Below, one piece after another: positions 17,315 through 25,341 of a stretch of 64,000 bases of DNA. Source of the stretch: CAG-238 sp934277695. Its GTDB lineage: Bacteria; Bacillota; Clostridia; Peptostreptococcales; Anaerovoracaceae. Both the position numbers and the translations under genes were made by a program. The DNA is taken from positions 186,001-250,000 of the forward strand of contig CAKQVG010000002.1 of assembly GCA_934277695.1 (NCBI GenBank), read 5' to 3'. The notes under the pieces are model-generated. The model searched no databases and was not told where the DNA came from. It saw only the letters and a program-made list of their open reading frames with translations. Each line of letters begins with the position of its first letter. The first letter of the stretch is position 1.

Positions 17315-17866
17315 ATGAAAATATTGGAAAATAAGGTTGTCTGCATAGTTTTGATGATTGTTTTAATCGTCGGCGGTTTTCTGCTCGGCGGCTACAAGGG
17401 TCTTGCGGGACAGTATCAGAAGGCGGAGAATGTTTTTTTCCTCGGTGAGGATGGGGACGGCATCTGTGTAGCAAACGACATGGCGGAGCGCGCAACTTCT
17501 CTTACAAACATGCAGACCGTTGCGAAAAAATATCTTCCGAAGGGTGACAGCGCATTGGAATCGGCAGCCTCATCGCTCAATGATTTTACACAGGCGGAGG
17601 GCGATATACGCGCTCTGTTTGCGGCAAATTCCGGTATGGATGCGGCAATGGCAGCGCTTTATCAGGCGCTGGACGAAAAGATACTTTCCGCTAATGATGA
17701 GAAATACCGTCAGAGGCTTTATGCAGACTTCAATTCACGCAATGACACAATCAGTCATGATCCGTATTACAAATATGCTGCGGACTATAATGAGATACTG
17801 ATGCATTTCCCGGCAAACATAATTGCGGGACTGACTCCTGCAAAGACGGCAGCAATCACGCGATAG
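17315..17866 (+). CDS. LemA-like membrane-anchored helical protein
   Basis: A 183-residue protein with an N-terminal membrane helix (about 8-28, VVCIVLMIVLIVGGFLLGG) and helical remainder. The C-terminal YNEILMHFPANIIAGLTPAK closely resembles the LemA motif where Tyr-Asn, Phe-Pro and Ile-Ile-Ala-Gly are conserved, and the length is typical of LemA. The middle is diverged. LemA proteins are membrane proteins with an outward N terminus and unclear function, often paired with TPM-domain proteins, as in this operon. Confidence 0.65.
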   Translation: MKILENKVVCIVLMIVLIVGGFLLGGYKGLAGQYQKAENVFFLGEDGDGICVANDMAERATSLTNMQTVAKKYLPKGDSALESAASSLNDFTQAEGDIRALFAANSGMDAAMAALYQALDEKILSANDEKYRQRLYADFNSRNDTISHDPYYKYAADYNEILMHFPANIIAGLTPAKTAAITR

Positions 17867-17897
17867 ACGCAAAATACAAAAAGAAAGGCAGAAACAG

Positions 17898-18794
17898 ATG
17901 AAAAAAAGACTGACGGCAGTTTTGCTGACTGTGGTTTTGATATTAATCTTTGGCTGCGGAAGCGCGTTTGCGAGCATTCCGGATGCACCGAATCCGTTTT
18001 ATGCGGCGGATTTTGCGAATGTGCTCGACAAGGAGACAGAGGACTACATAATTGAAAAAAACGGCACCCTTGAGAATTTTTGCGGCGCACAGATTGTTGT
18101 AGTTACGACGGATTTCCTCGACGGAATGGATATTGAGGATTATGCTTATAAGCTTTTCAACGACTGGAAAATCGGTGATAAAGACAAGAATAACGGGGTT
18201 CTGCTCTTGCTTGCAATCGGTGAAGAGAACTACTGGTGTATGCAGGGCAAGGGACTCGAAAAGGTCCTCACAAGCGGTGACATCGACGACATTCTTTACT
18301 ACAATTTAGAAGAAGATTTCGCAGCGGAAGACTACAGTGCAGGTGTAGCCAAAACCTTTGATGCATTGTATGACACGGTATATGAATATTACGGCGGCTC
18401 CGCTTCGGGCAACAGTTACGGCTACGACAATGTGGATCCTGAATTTTCGTTTCATTACGGAAGAATCATCGTCTTTCTTGTGAAAGTTTTGGTTGCCATT
18501 ATCGTTATCGTCGTAATTTTGGCGGTTATCAGCTCGCTCAGCCGGGGTTCCGGTTCAAGAACCGGAGGATACCCGGGGCATCGCAGACCGGGCGGTGGCG
18601 GAACTGTTTTCATCCCGCCAAGCACCGGACGCCGTAGGAATCCAATGTCAGGAAGCAGACCGTCTGCAGCAAGACGCTCTTCATCCGGCAGCAGCCGATC
18701 ATCATTTGGCAGCGGAAGCCGTCCATCCTCAGGAAGCGGACACGGCGGCGGAGGCAGGAGCCGCGGAGGCGGAGCAGGCCGCAGGGGCAGATAA
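17898..18794 (+). CDS. TPM-domain (YgcG-like) secreted membrane protein with Gly/Ser/Arg tail
   Basis: A 298-residue protein. Signal peptide about 1-26. The TPM domain (about 30-165) shows ANVLDKETEDYIIEKN, AQIVVVTTDF, YAYKLFNDWKIGDKDKNNG and YSAGVAKTFDALYD. A membrane helix follows near 193-217, then a cytoplasmic tail rich in Gly, Ser, Arg and Pro. TPM domains were once annotated as phosphatases, and that activity is doubtful for most bacterial members. It pairs with the LemA-like gene as in many genomes. The usual aromatic-Gly tail is here strongly basic (GRRRN, GGGGRSRGG), which could bind nucleic acid or acidic lipids. Confidence 0.85.
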   Translation: MKKRLTAVLLTVVLILIFGCGSAFASIPDAPNPFYAADFANVLDKETEDYIIEKNGTLENFCGAQIVVVTTDFLDGMDIEDYAYKLFNDWKIGDKDKNNGVLLLLAIGEENYWCMQGKGLEKVLTSGDIDDILYYNLEEDFAAEDYSAGVAKTFDALYDTVYEYYGGSASGNSYGYDNVDPEFSFHYGRIIVFLVKVLVAIIVIVVILAVISSLSRGSGSRTGGYPGHRRPGGGGTVFIPPSTGRRRNPMSGSRPSAARRSSSGSSRSSFGSGSRPSSGSGHGGGGRSRGGGAGRRGR

Positions 18795-18861
18795 GAAAAA
18801 TACTTTTGTAAATCAATCGAAAAAAGACATTATAATTTTGTGTATAAGACAGACTCTGCCC

Positions 18862-18890
18862 TTGACTTCGACAGAATCCGGCATTATAAT
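18862..18890 (+). promoter_or_regulatory. Promoter for the cobalamin island
   Basis: TTGACT (18862-18867) and a perfect TATAAT (18885-18890) with a 17-base spacer. It lies just upstream of the riboswitch and is the strongest promoter in the window. Confidence 0.85.
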
Positions 18891-18914
18891 GTATTCGTCA
18901 TTGAAAATTTAATC

Positions 18915-19084
18915 TAACCAGTGCTTCTTCGGAAGGTAATAGGAAACCGGGTGCAATTCCCGGACGGTCCCAGCCACTGTAACGGAGGATTCACCTGTAA
19001 TACGTCATTGAGCGGACTTTTCGCTTGAGAAGGCGCAGTGTGGAGAAGATGCCGAAGTCAGGAAACCTGCTGGTCAAGAGTTTG
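18915..19084 (+). promoter_or_regulatory. Cobalamin (AdoCbl-type) riboswitch aptamer
   Basis: This covers the aptamer part of the 18795-19284 leader. Diagnostic conserved blocks are present in order: GGAAACCGGGTGCAATTCCC, GGTCCCAGCCACTGTAAC, and GCCGAAGTCAGGAAACCTGC. P1 can form between ACCAG (18917-18921) and CTGGT (19070-19074). The GCC-x-CTGTAA core and the GAAGTCAGGAAACCTGC box identify the class. The ten bases immediately after P1 (19075-19084) are the antiterminator strand of the expression platform, so ligand binding at P1 is well placed to control it. Confidence 0.95.
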
Positions 19085-19181
19085 ATAGGAGCTTCTGCAG
19101 AAAGTATCCGTCGGACAAGCATTTTTGCACGGAGAGCTTCAGTTTTATTTTTTTGAAACTGAGGGGGCTTATCGTACATAC

Positions 19182-19220
19182 CAAACTCTTGCTTAGAACA
19201 TATTAGGCAAGAGTTTTTTT
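19182..19220 (+). terminator. Riboswitch-controlled terminator / antiterminator switch
   Basis: AAACTCTTGC (19183-19192) and GCAAGAGTTT (19207-19216) form a perfect 10-bp terminator stem with a T tract to 19220. The overlapping CAAACTCTTG (19182-19191) is the exact reverse complement of CAAGAGTTTG at 19075-19084, right after aptamer P1. The two pairings exclude each other, so this is a transcription-attenuation platform: low B12 favours the antiterminator, bound B12 favours the terminator. A second hairpin at about 19139-19161 (TCAGTTT/AAACTGA) lies between the two strands. Confidence 0.88.
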
Positions 19221-19284
19221 CACTCTTCGAAGCTGCTTAGATTAAATGCATTAGAATTATTATGAAAGAGAGGAAGAAGCATCA

Positions 19285-21162
19285 ATGAACAGAAAGAAAT
19301 TTTTATCATTAGCATTGACTGTTGCGTTGACAGCGACGATGGGAACCACATCCTTCGCGTTTGCAGATACTACCGCAGCAGACACCACAGCACCGACTAC
19401 CGCAGCAACAACTGCAGCTGCCGCTGTATCCACAGAAAAAGCGACAGACATCATCACAGACCTTGGCATGTTCTCGCCTGCTAAGGGTACAACAAAAGTA
19501 GAAATTGACAAGATTACAGGAAAAGCAAAAATTACTTTTTCCGTTACACCACAGGCAAGACAATATACGAAGCTTGCATTGGCAGAACAGACAAAGTCAG
19601 ATAAAGAAAAAGAAAAGAACGCAGTTGCTGCAACCGTAACGCCGGTAACCCAGGATGGCAAAACCAAGTATGCAAGCACTTTCACATTTGAAATTTCTGC
19701 CGCAGAGCTTGGCAAGCAGATTCCAATCAGCATGTATCAGGTATTCACGAAGTCCACAGGCGAAAAGATTGACGGCTGGCACAATTTCGAAAGTCAGCAC
19801 TATCTGACCGTAAAGTTCACACCGGAAGTTGTAACAAACCTGACCAGTGCCATCTACTATCAGGAAAGAACCGAAGGCACTGATGTGCTTTGCGAAGCAG
19901 CAGGCAGAGGCTGGAACAGCCTGACAGACGCTGAAAAGAAAGAAGTCACCGGTTTCGCTTACTATCTGGAAGAAGATGAAGAAAAGGGCGGCTATGAATA
20001 CTTTGCAGAAGATACCGGCGATGCCTCCAAAGACAATCCTTTGAACCAGGACAAGATTGGCAGCTACGAAATTCTGGTGGGCAGCTTCGGTACCAGCTAC
20101 AATGATAACCGTGTAGCAACCATCGGTGCAATCGAAAAAGCAATCCAGAAAGCAGTTCCAAACTTCTCCGTAAGAAGAGGATTCACTGCACAGATCATCA
20201 TCAATCACATTCAGGCAAGAGATAACGAAAAGATCGATAACGTAGAGCAAGCAGTCGAAAGAGCCATCAAGAACAAAGTACAGGTTCTGGTTGTACAGCC
20301 GACAACTTTGATGAGCGGTGCTGAATTCGATGAACTGAAAGAAACGGTTCAAAAATACGAAAGCAAATTCAAACAGGTGATCTATTCTGCACCAATCTGC
20401 GATACAGATGCGGACAGAGCGACAGTATGCGAAGCTGTTTACAAAGATGCTGCTGTAAAGGCAGGATTTGAAACGGCAGATGCTGCAAAGGCTTCCAAGG
20501 ATACCGCATTCGTATTCATGGGTCACGGAACTTCCCACTCCGCAAAACAGCTTTACACTCAGCTGCAGGAAAAGATGACTGCACAGGGTTACACTAATGC
20601 TTTCATCGGTACCGTAGAAGGTAATCCGGAAACCACTTCCTTAGAAGCTGTTCTGGAAGCAGTCAAGAAAGCCGGCTATAAGAAAGTTGTTCTTCGTCCG
20701 ATGATGGTTGTTGCAGGTGACCACGCAAACAATGACATGGCTGGCGAAGAGGATTCCTGGGCATCCGAATTTAAGGCTGCAGGCTTCGAAGTATCTTCTC
20801 AGATCATCGGTCTGGGTGAACTGAAAGAAGTGCAGGATATCGTTGTTGCACATGCAAAAGCAGCTGTGAAGAAAGCAGCCGTTGCGAAGAACACAACTTG
20901 CAAGCTGACAGCAGGTACAAAGAAGATGACCATTGCAATCACTGCTAAGAGCGGCATGTCCGGCTATCAGTACAGATATGCAGCGACAAAGAGTGGTCTT
21001 ACAAAGGCTTCCATCAAAACAACAACTTCCAAGAAAGTAACCGTAAAGAAGCTGAAAGCTAAAAAGAACTACTATGTTCAGGTAAGAACATACAAGAAGA
21101 CTGCAACAGGCAAGAAAGTTTACTCCGCATGGAGCACAGCGAAGAAAGTCAAAGTAAAATAG
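19285..21162 (+). CDS. cbiK: Exported CbiK-type chelatase with NEAT-like and Fn3-like domains
   Basis: A 625-residue secreted protein. Signal peptide about 1-27 (ending SFAFA), a Thr/Ala-rich spacer to 50, and a beta-rich domain at about 55-180 resembling those in the next two genes (NEAT/Shp-like: KVEIDKITGKAKITFSV, DGWHNFESQHYLTV). The CbiK domain spans about 258-525 with LVGSFGTSYNDNR, RRGFTAQIIINHI, VQPTTLMSGAEFDEL, FMGHGTSHSA (His414), GTVEGNPE and VAGDHANNDMAGEE (His480), so the metal-binding histidines are kept. An Fn3-like module follows at 540-625. CbiK inserts Co2+ into sirohydrochlorin. Most are cytoplasmic, but exported homologues exist in sulphate reducers, and CbiK-like heme-binding lipoproteins in Porphyromonas. 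It could chelate or dechelate tetrapyrroles at the cell surface. First gene under the riboswitch. Confidence 0.9.
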   Translation: MNRKKFLSLALTVALTATMGTTSFAFADTTAADTTAPTTAATTAAAAVSTEKATDIITDLGMFSPAKGTTKVEIDKITGKAKITFSVTPQARQYTKLALAEQTKSDKEKEKNAVAATVTPVTQDGKTKYASTFTFEISAAELGKQIPISMYQVFTKSTGEKIDGWHNFESQHYLTVKFTPEVVTNLTSAIYYQERTEGTDVLCEAAGRGWNSLTDAEKKEVTGFAYYLEEDEEKGGYEYFAEDTGDASKDNPLNQDKIGSYEILVGSFGTSYNDNRVATIGAIEKAIQKAVPNFSVRRGFTAQIIINHIQARDNEKIDNVEQAVERAIKNKVQVLVVQPTTLMSGAEFDELKETVQKYESKFKQVIYSAPICDTDADRATVCEAVYKDAAVKAGFETADAAKASKDTAFVFMGHGTSHSAKQLYTQLQEKMTAQGYTNAFIGTVEGNPETTSLEAVLEAVKKAGYKKVVLRPMMVVAGDHANNDMAGEEDSWASEFKAAGFEVSSQIIGLGELKEVQDIVVAHAKAAVKKAAVAKNTTCKLTAGTKKMTIAITAKSGMSGYQYRYAATKSGLTKASIKTTTSKKVTVKKLKAKKNYYVQVRTYKKTATGKKVYSAWSTAKKVKVK

Positions 21163-21171
21163 TTTAAAGAA

Positions 21172-21196
21172 GGGCAGGCAGTTTGCCTGCCCGTTT
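21172..21196 (+). terminator. Hairpin between cbiK and the NEAT-like gene (possible attenuator)
   Basis: GGGCAGGCA (21172-21180) and TGCCTGCCC (21184-21192) form a perfect 9-bp GC-rich stem with a 3-base loop, followed by GTTTTA. The T tract is short, so partial termination or mRNA stabilisation is likely, making the first gene more abundant than the rest. Confidence 0.6.
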
Positions 21197-21213
21197 TACA
21201 TGAGGAAAAGACT

Positions 21214-22281
21214 ATGAAAAAGATATTCAGAAAAGCAATCAGCACAGGTTTATGCGCGGCGATGATTTTGACCGGCAGTGTGTTTGCTTTTGCGGACACC
21301 GATACCAATGCGGCAGTTTATGAAGAGCCGAGAACAGAAGATTTTGTTTCCGGCGTATTGAAAGATGGAGTTTACACCATCGGTGTAGAAACAGACAGCA
21401 CCGGTGCCGGCAGGATGTTTAATATCGCGCAGGCAGACAACAATACCTGCAAACTGGAAGTAAAAGACGGAAAGATGACCGCCATTGTACGCCTCAATGC
21501 ACAAGGGTATGATAAGCTTTATCTCGGCACAGCGGCGGATGCCGTCAAGGCAGAGGAATCCTTCTATATCGCTTATGAGAAGGATGCAGATGGTCTGTAT
21601 ACTTTCCGTGTGCCGTTTGAAAAATTCGATACCGTGATGGAACTGGCAGCCTATGGAACGAAGGGAAAAGCATGGCATGACCACAATATCGTCTTTTATA
21701 CAGGTGTTCCGACAGCACCGAAGGCAAGCTTTGCGGCAACTTCCGGTACCGTTACCCTGAAATGGAATAAATCAGCAGAAGACGGCATTTCCGGCTACGA
21801 AGCAGAATTTGCCCTGAGCAAAGATTTTGCGGATAAGGAGCAGGTGACCGTGCAGGGAGCAGCGAAGACTTCCCAGAAGTTCTATTTAGAAAAAGGAAAT
21901 ACCTATTATCTGCATGTCAGAAGCATCAAGAACGTCAACGACAGCAAGGTTTACTCCCCATGGAGCAATACGGTAATCTGCAAGACGACAGCACTCAGCA
22001 AGGCAAAGCTGACATCTGTCAACGCTGCAAAGAAAGCGGCAAGTCTCAAATGGGTGAAGAAAACCGGTATCAACGGTTATGAGATTCAGTACAGCACCGG
22101 CAGCAAGTTCACCGCATCTAAAACCAGGACTGTCAAGGCATCTAAAAGCGCCGTATCGAAAAAAGTGACCGGTTTGAAATCCGGCAGCAAATATTATTTC
22201 AGAATCCGTACTTACAAGGCTGCTGCAGACGGAAAAGTTTTCTCTGCATGGTCCGCAGCAAAATCGGTGAAAGCAAAATAA
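21214..22281 (+). CDS. Secreted NEAT-like / Fn3 surface protein
   Basis: A 355-residue secreted protein. Signal peptide about 1-27, a NEAT/Shp-like beta-sandwich at about 47-163 (DGVYTIGVETD, KLEVKDGKMTAIVRLNAQGYDKLYLG, and KAWHDHNIVFYTG at the end), and two Fn3-like modules (about 166-258 and 262-355) like the one on CbiK. NEAT domains bind heme or other tetrapyrroles. Here the canonical YxxxY helix motif is not obvious, so the ligand is uncertain. There is no LPXTG or transmembrane anchor. The repeated Tyr/Lys-rich Fn3 modules (YYFRIRTYK) may hold it at the wall. In the B12-riboswitch operon. Confidence 0.75.
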   Translation: MKKIFRKAISTGLCAAMILTGSVFAFADTDTNAAVYEEPRTEDFVSGVLKDGVYTIGVETDSTGAGRMFNIAQADNNTCKLEVKDGKMTAIVRLNAQGYDKLYLGTAADAVKAEESFYIAYEKDADGLYTFRVPFEKFDTVMELAAYGTKGKAWHDHNIVFYTGVPTAPKASFAATSGTVTLKWNKSAEDGISGYEAEFALSKDFADKEQVTVQGAAKTSQKFYLEKGNTYYLHVRSIKNVNDSKVYSPWSNTVICKTTALSKAKLTSVNAAKKAASLKWVKKTGINGYEIQYSTGSKFTASKTRTVKASKSAVSKKVTGLKSGSKYYFRIRTYKAAADGKVFSAWSAAKSVKAK

Positions 22282-22299
22282 TTTTCCGGGAGGAATCGC

Positions 22300-24144
22300 A
22301 TGAAGAAGAAAATGACTGCAGTTTTTGCTGTATTTCTGACTTTGATCTTGACAATTTCACAGGCAGTTTCTGTATTTGCTGAGACAGCAGATCAACAGGC
22401 AGACAATGCTTTCGCAGATGGTACTTACACTATACCGGCGGAGACAGATCAGCGGATGTTCTATATCGTATCTGATGAAGGCAGCGGCAGAACCGCGGTC
22501 CTAACAGTCAAAGACGGACAAATGACTGCAGCCTTTTCTTTAACCGGAACCGGATATGACAAGGCTTACATGGGAAAGGTGGAAGATGTCACAGACGCGG
22601 ATGCTTCGCAGATCAGCGGTTACACCGTGCAAAACGGCTATTATACCTACACCGTATCGGTTTCAGCACTGGATCAACAGCTGGAAATCGCCATGCATGC
22701 CGTCAAGTCAGGCAAATGGTTCCAGCATACCATTATCTTTTACAGCAGCAAAGAAGCAAAAGAAAAAATCGAAAAAGAACAGAATCAGAATCAAGGGCAG
22801 AAGCCGGATTCTGATAAGAATACAAATAACAGCGGAAACGGAAAATCCGATTCCAACAGTAACAAGAATAAAGAAAACAAAAATAACAGCGGAAATAAAA
22901 CCAGCGATAAGAACAACACTAAGACGCAGTCCGATCTGACAGATGGTACTTATACACCGGATCAGTTCAGCTGGTCAGGCGGTTCCGGCAGGCTTGCGTA
23001 TATCGCCTGTGATAAGATTATTGTCAAAAAGGGAAAGGCATATGCGACCATTCGTTTCAGCAGCCCATCTTATGATAAGGTGCAGGCAGGAGGAAGCACC
23101 TATGCCAATACAGGCAGCACGGAGTCTACGTTCACCATTCCGGTAAACCTCAATGCGAACAATACTATTTCCGCACGGACGGTAGCGATGTCAGCTCCAC
23201 ACTGGGTGGACTATACGATTTATCCATATCTGGCTGAAGCCGGAAAAGAAAATGAGAGTGGGACGAAAACTTCCGCACAGAAAACAGAGAGAAAAAACAC
23301 AAAAGATAAAGATAAAAACAAAGGCAGCAAGGACAATAAAGAGGTCTCCGAGATCATTGGACTTGGCGAGGCAGAGGAAATTCCGATGAAATATGCCGAG
23401 TATTGCAGACTTTACCGCTATGCAGACGGTATCAAGCTGCTGCAGATCGACCTGACCACAGACAGCAGCCTTTCTTACGAGGAAAAAGCCATGGAAGCAC
23501 AGACCGAAGTGGAATATGATGAGGAGGGCAGACCGATCGCCAAATCGCAGAGTGAAATCACGCAGGCACTCTATCAAAACAGCATCGTCAGCTATTTGCT
23601 GGTGCCGAAGGGAACAGAAATTCCGGCAGGGCTGGACAAGGAAATGATCCTAATATCCATTCCGGCAGATAAGACGTGGTCGGCTTCCAGGGCAGCCGGC
23701 CGGTTTATGCAGGCATTGGGTTGTGAAGATATGCTGACTACAGATGCCAGCGAAAGCGAGAATCCGGCAGCACCGGATTTTAAGTCCATCGTACAGGATG
23801 AAAATAATCTGGCAATCTTGCCGTTACAGCCACAGACGGAGCTGGAAATTCTGGAAAAGCGTTTCGCAACGCTGAATATCCCGGTCATCCTGGATCGTTC
23901 TGCCGAAGAAAAGACTTTGGAGGCAAAAGCCGAGTGGGCGAAGGTCTATGCGGCTCTCTACGGCGCGGACGAACAGGCAGAAGCAGCCTTTACCGCCATG
24001 CAGGATGAGGCTTTCCGGGACAAAAATCATAATGAAGAAAATCACGCGGATGCGTTTTTATATGCGGCGATTGCTATCGCTGTCCTGCTTTTCACAGCGG
24101 CAGCGGGAATCGTCATAAAAAAGAAACAGACAAAGAAGAGGTAG
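22300..24144 (+). CDS. Membrane-anchored protein with two NEAT-like domains and a degenerate solute-binding domain
   Basis: A 614-residue protein. Signal peptide 1-27, NEAT-like domain 1 (about 38-149), an Asn/Lys/Ser linker (150-210), NEAT-like domain 2 (about 213-312), a charged linker, a domain at 360-568 resembling part of the substrate-binding lipoprotein of the next gene, a membrane helix (about 586-605) and a basic tail KKKQTKKR. The paralogy is visible in YAEYCRLYRYADGIKLLQI against YAECLAIYQYEGGYSLVDI, and in VILDRSAEEK against VLVDRSSYES. It probably relays ligand from the surface to the ABC transporter encoded next. GGGAGG is 7 bases before the ATG. Confidence 0.75.
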   Translation: MKKKMTAVFAVFLTLILTISQAVSVFAETADQQADNAFADGTYTIPAETDQRMFYIVSDEGSGRTAVLTVKDGQMTAAFSLTGTGYDKAYMGKVEDVTDADASQISGYTVQNGYYTYTVSVSALDQQLEIAMHAVKSGKWFQHTIIFYSSKEAKEKIEKEQNQNQGQKPDSDKNTNNSGNGKSDSNSNKNKENKNNSGNKTSDKNNTKTQSDLTDGTYTPDQFSWSGGSGRLAYIACDKIIVKKGKAYATIRFSSPSYDKVQAGGSTYANTGSTESTFTIPVNLNANNTISARTVAMSAPHWVDYTIYPYLAEAGKENESGTKTSAQKTERKNTKDKDKNKGSKDNKEVSEIIGLGEAEEIPMKYAEYCRLYRYADGIKLLQIDLTTDSSLSYEEKAMEAQTEVEYDEEGRPIAKSQSEITQALYQNSIVSYLLVPKGTEIPAGLDKEMILISIPADKTWSASRAAGRFMQALGCEDMLTTDASESENPAAPDFKSIVQDENNLAILPLQPQTELEILEKRFATLNIPVILDRSAEEKTLEAKAEWAKVYAALYGADEQAEAAFTAMQDEAFRDKNHNEENHADAFLYAAIAIAVLLFTAAAGIVIKKKQTKKR

Positions 24145-24149
24145 TATCC

Positions 24150-25337
24150 ATGAGACCAAAAAGCAGAAACAGAAGAGTTTGTACATACCTTCTGATTTTG
24201 AGCCTGCTGGCTGCCGTGCTGACCGGATGCGGCAGCAGTACGACAGGACAGGGGAAAAATACGGATGGCGCAAATGGCAAGATTCCGCAGATTGAGGGAC
24301 TGACTTATGAAAAATCCGTAGATTTTACATATGCGGAATGTCTGGCAATTTACCAGTATGAAGGTGGTTATTCTCTGGTAGATATTTTTGATGACGCCAG
24401 ATACCTGATCGTGCCGGAAGGCGGCAGTGTACCGGAAAATCTGGATGCAGATATTACAGTAATTCAGCAGCCGGTCAACAATATTTATCTTGGAGCGACC
24501 GCAGTCATGTCACTGTTTGATGCTATTGATGGATTGGATCATATCTCCATGACATCTCTCAAGGAGTCCGGCTGGACGGTAGAGCATGCAGCCGAGCGGA
24601 TGAAAGAGGGCAAGATCGTTTATGCCGGCAAGTACAGCGAACCGGATTACGAAATGATTTTGGAAAAGGGCTGTCAGCTGGCTATCGAATCGACGATGAT
24701 CTATCACACACCGGACGTGAAAGAAATGTTGGAGGAACTGGGGATATCGGTTCTGGTGGATCGATCCAGCTACGAATCCAATCCGCTTGGAAGAACCGAG
24801 TGGATCAAGCTTTACGGGGTGCTGACCGGAAAGGAAGCAGAAGCCAATGCTTTCTTTGAGAAGCAGCAGGAGACTGTGGCAGAATTTGATGATTACGAGA
24901 GTACCGGCAAGAAAGCTGCATTCTTCTATCTGACGACCGATGGAAAAGTAGTTGTCAGAAGCACCAGTGACTATGTACCGTCTATGATCAAAATGGCCGG
25001 CGGCGTGTACGCCTTTGACGGCGTGGTGGACGAGGACGGCAAAACCTCCGTATCCATGACGATGGAAAGCTTTTATGAGAAAGCGCGGGACGCGGATTAT
25101 ATCATTTACAACGCCAGCATTGACAGTTCGGTAAAAAACATCGAAGACCTCATCAAAAAAGACGAAGTTTTGAAAGAGTTCAAGGCAGTTAAAAACGGCG
25201 CGTGTTATACGACCGGAAGCTCGATGTACCAGAGAACGGATGTGATTGCCAACATGATTTTGGATTTTCATAAGGTCTTCACCGGACAGGATACCGATCA
25301 GTTGGAATTCCTGGAAAAAATGAAGGAATTGGAGTAG
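24150..25337 (+). CDS. ABC transporter substrate-binding lipoprotein (BtuF/FepB type)
   Basis: A 395-residue lipoprotein with lipobox VLTGC (Cys about residue 27) and a class III periplasmic-binding-protein fold typical of the corrinoid/heme/siderophore group (LVDIFDDARYLIVPEGG, NIYLGATAVMSLFDAIDGLDHI, then the C-lobe VVRSTSDYVPSMIKMAGG). The neighbouring permease and ATPase complete an importer. Position in a B12-riboswitch operon beside NEAT-like receptors suggests corrinoid or another metal-tetrapyrrole as the ligand. It starts 6 bases after the previous stop. Confidence 0.88.
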   Translation: MRPKSRNRRVCTYLLILSLLAAVLTGCGSSTTGQGKNTDGANGKIPQIEGLTYEKSVDFTYAECLAIYQYEGGYSLVDIFDDARYLIVPEGGSVPENLDADITVIQQPVNNIYLGATAVMSLFDAIDGLDHISMTSLKESGWTVEHAAERMKEGKIVYAGKYSEPDYEMILEKGCQLAIESTMIYHTPDVKEMLEELGISVLVDRSSYESNPLGRTEWIKLYGVLTGKEAEANAFFEKQQETVAEFDDYESTGKKAAFFYLTTDGKVVVRSTSDYVPSMIKMAGGVYAFDGVVDEDGKTSVSMTMESFYEKARDADYIIYNASIDSSVKNIEDLIKKDEVLKEFKAVKNGACYTTGSSMYQRTDVIANMILDFHKVFTGQDTDQLEFLEKMKELE

Positions 25338-25341
25338 GAAT

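Noticed and set aside
19597..20538. 313-codon minus-strand frame opposite cbiK
   Set aside because: Cys/Phe-rich antisense translation with no motif; cbiK coding is clear.
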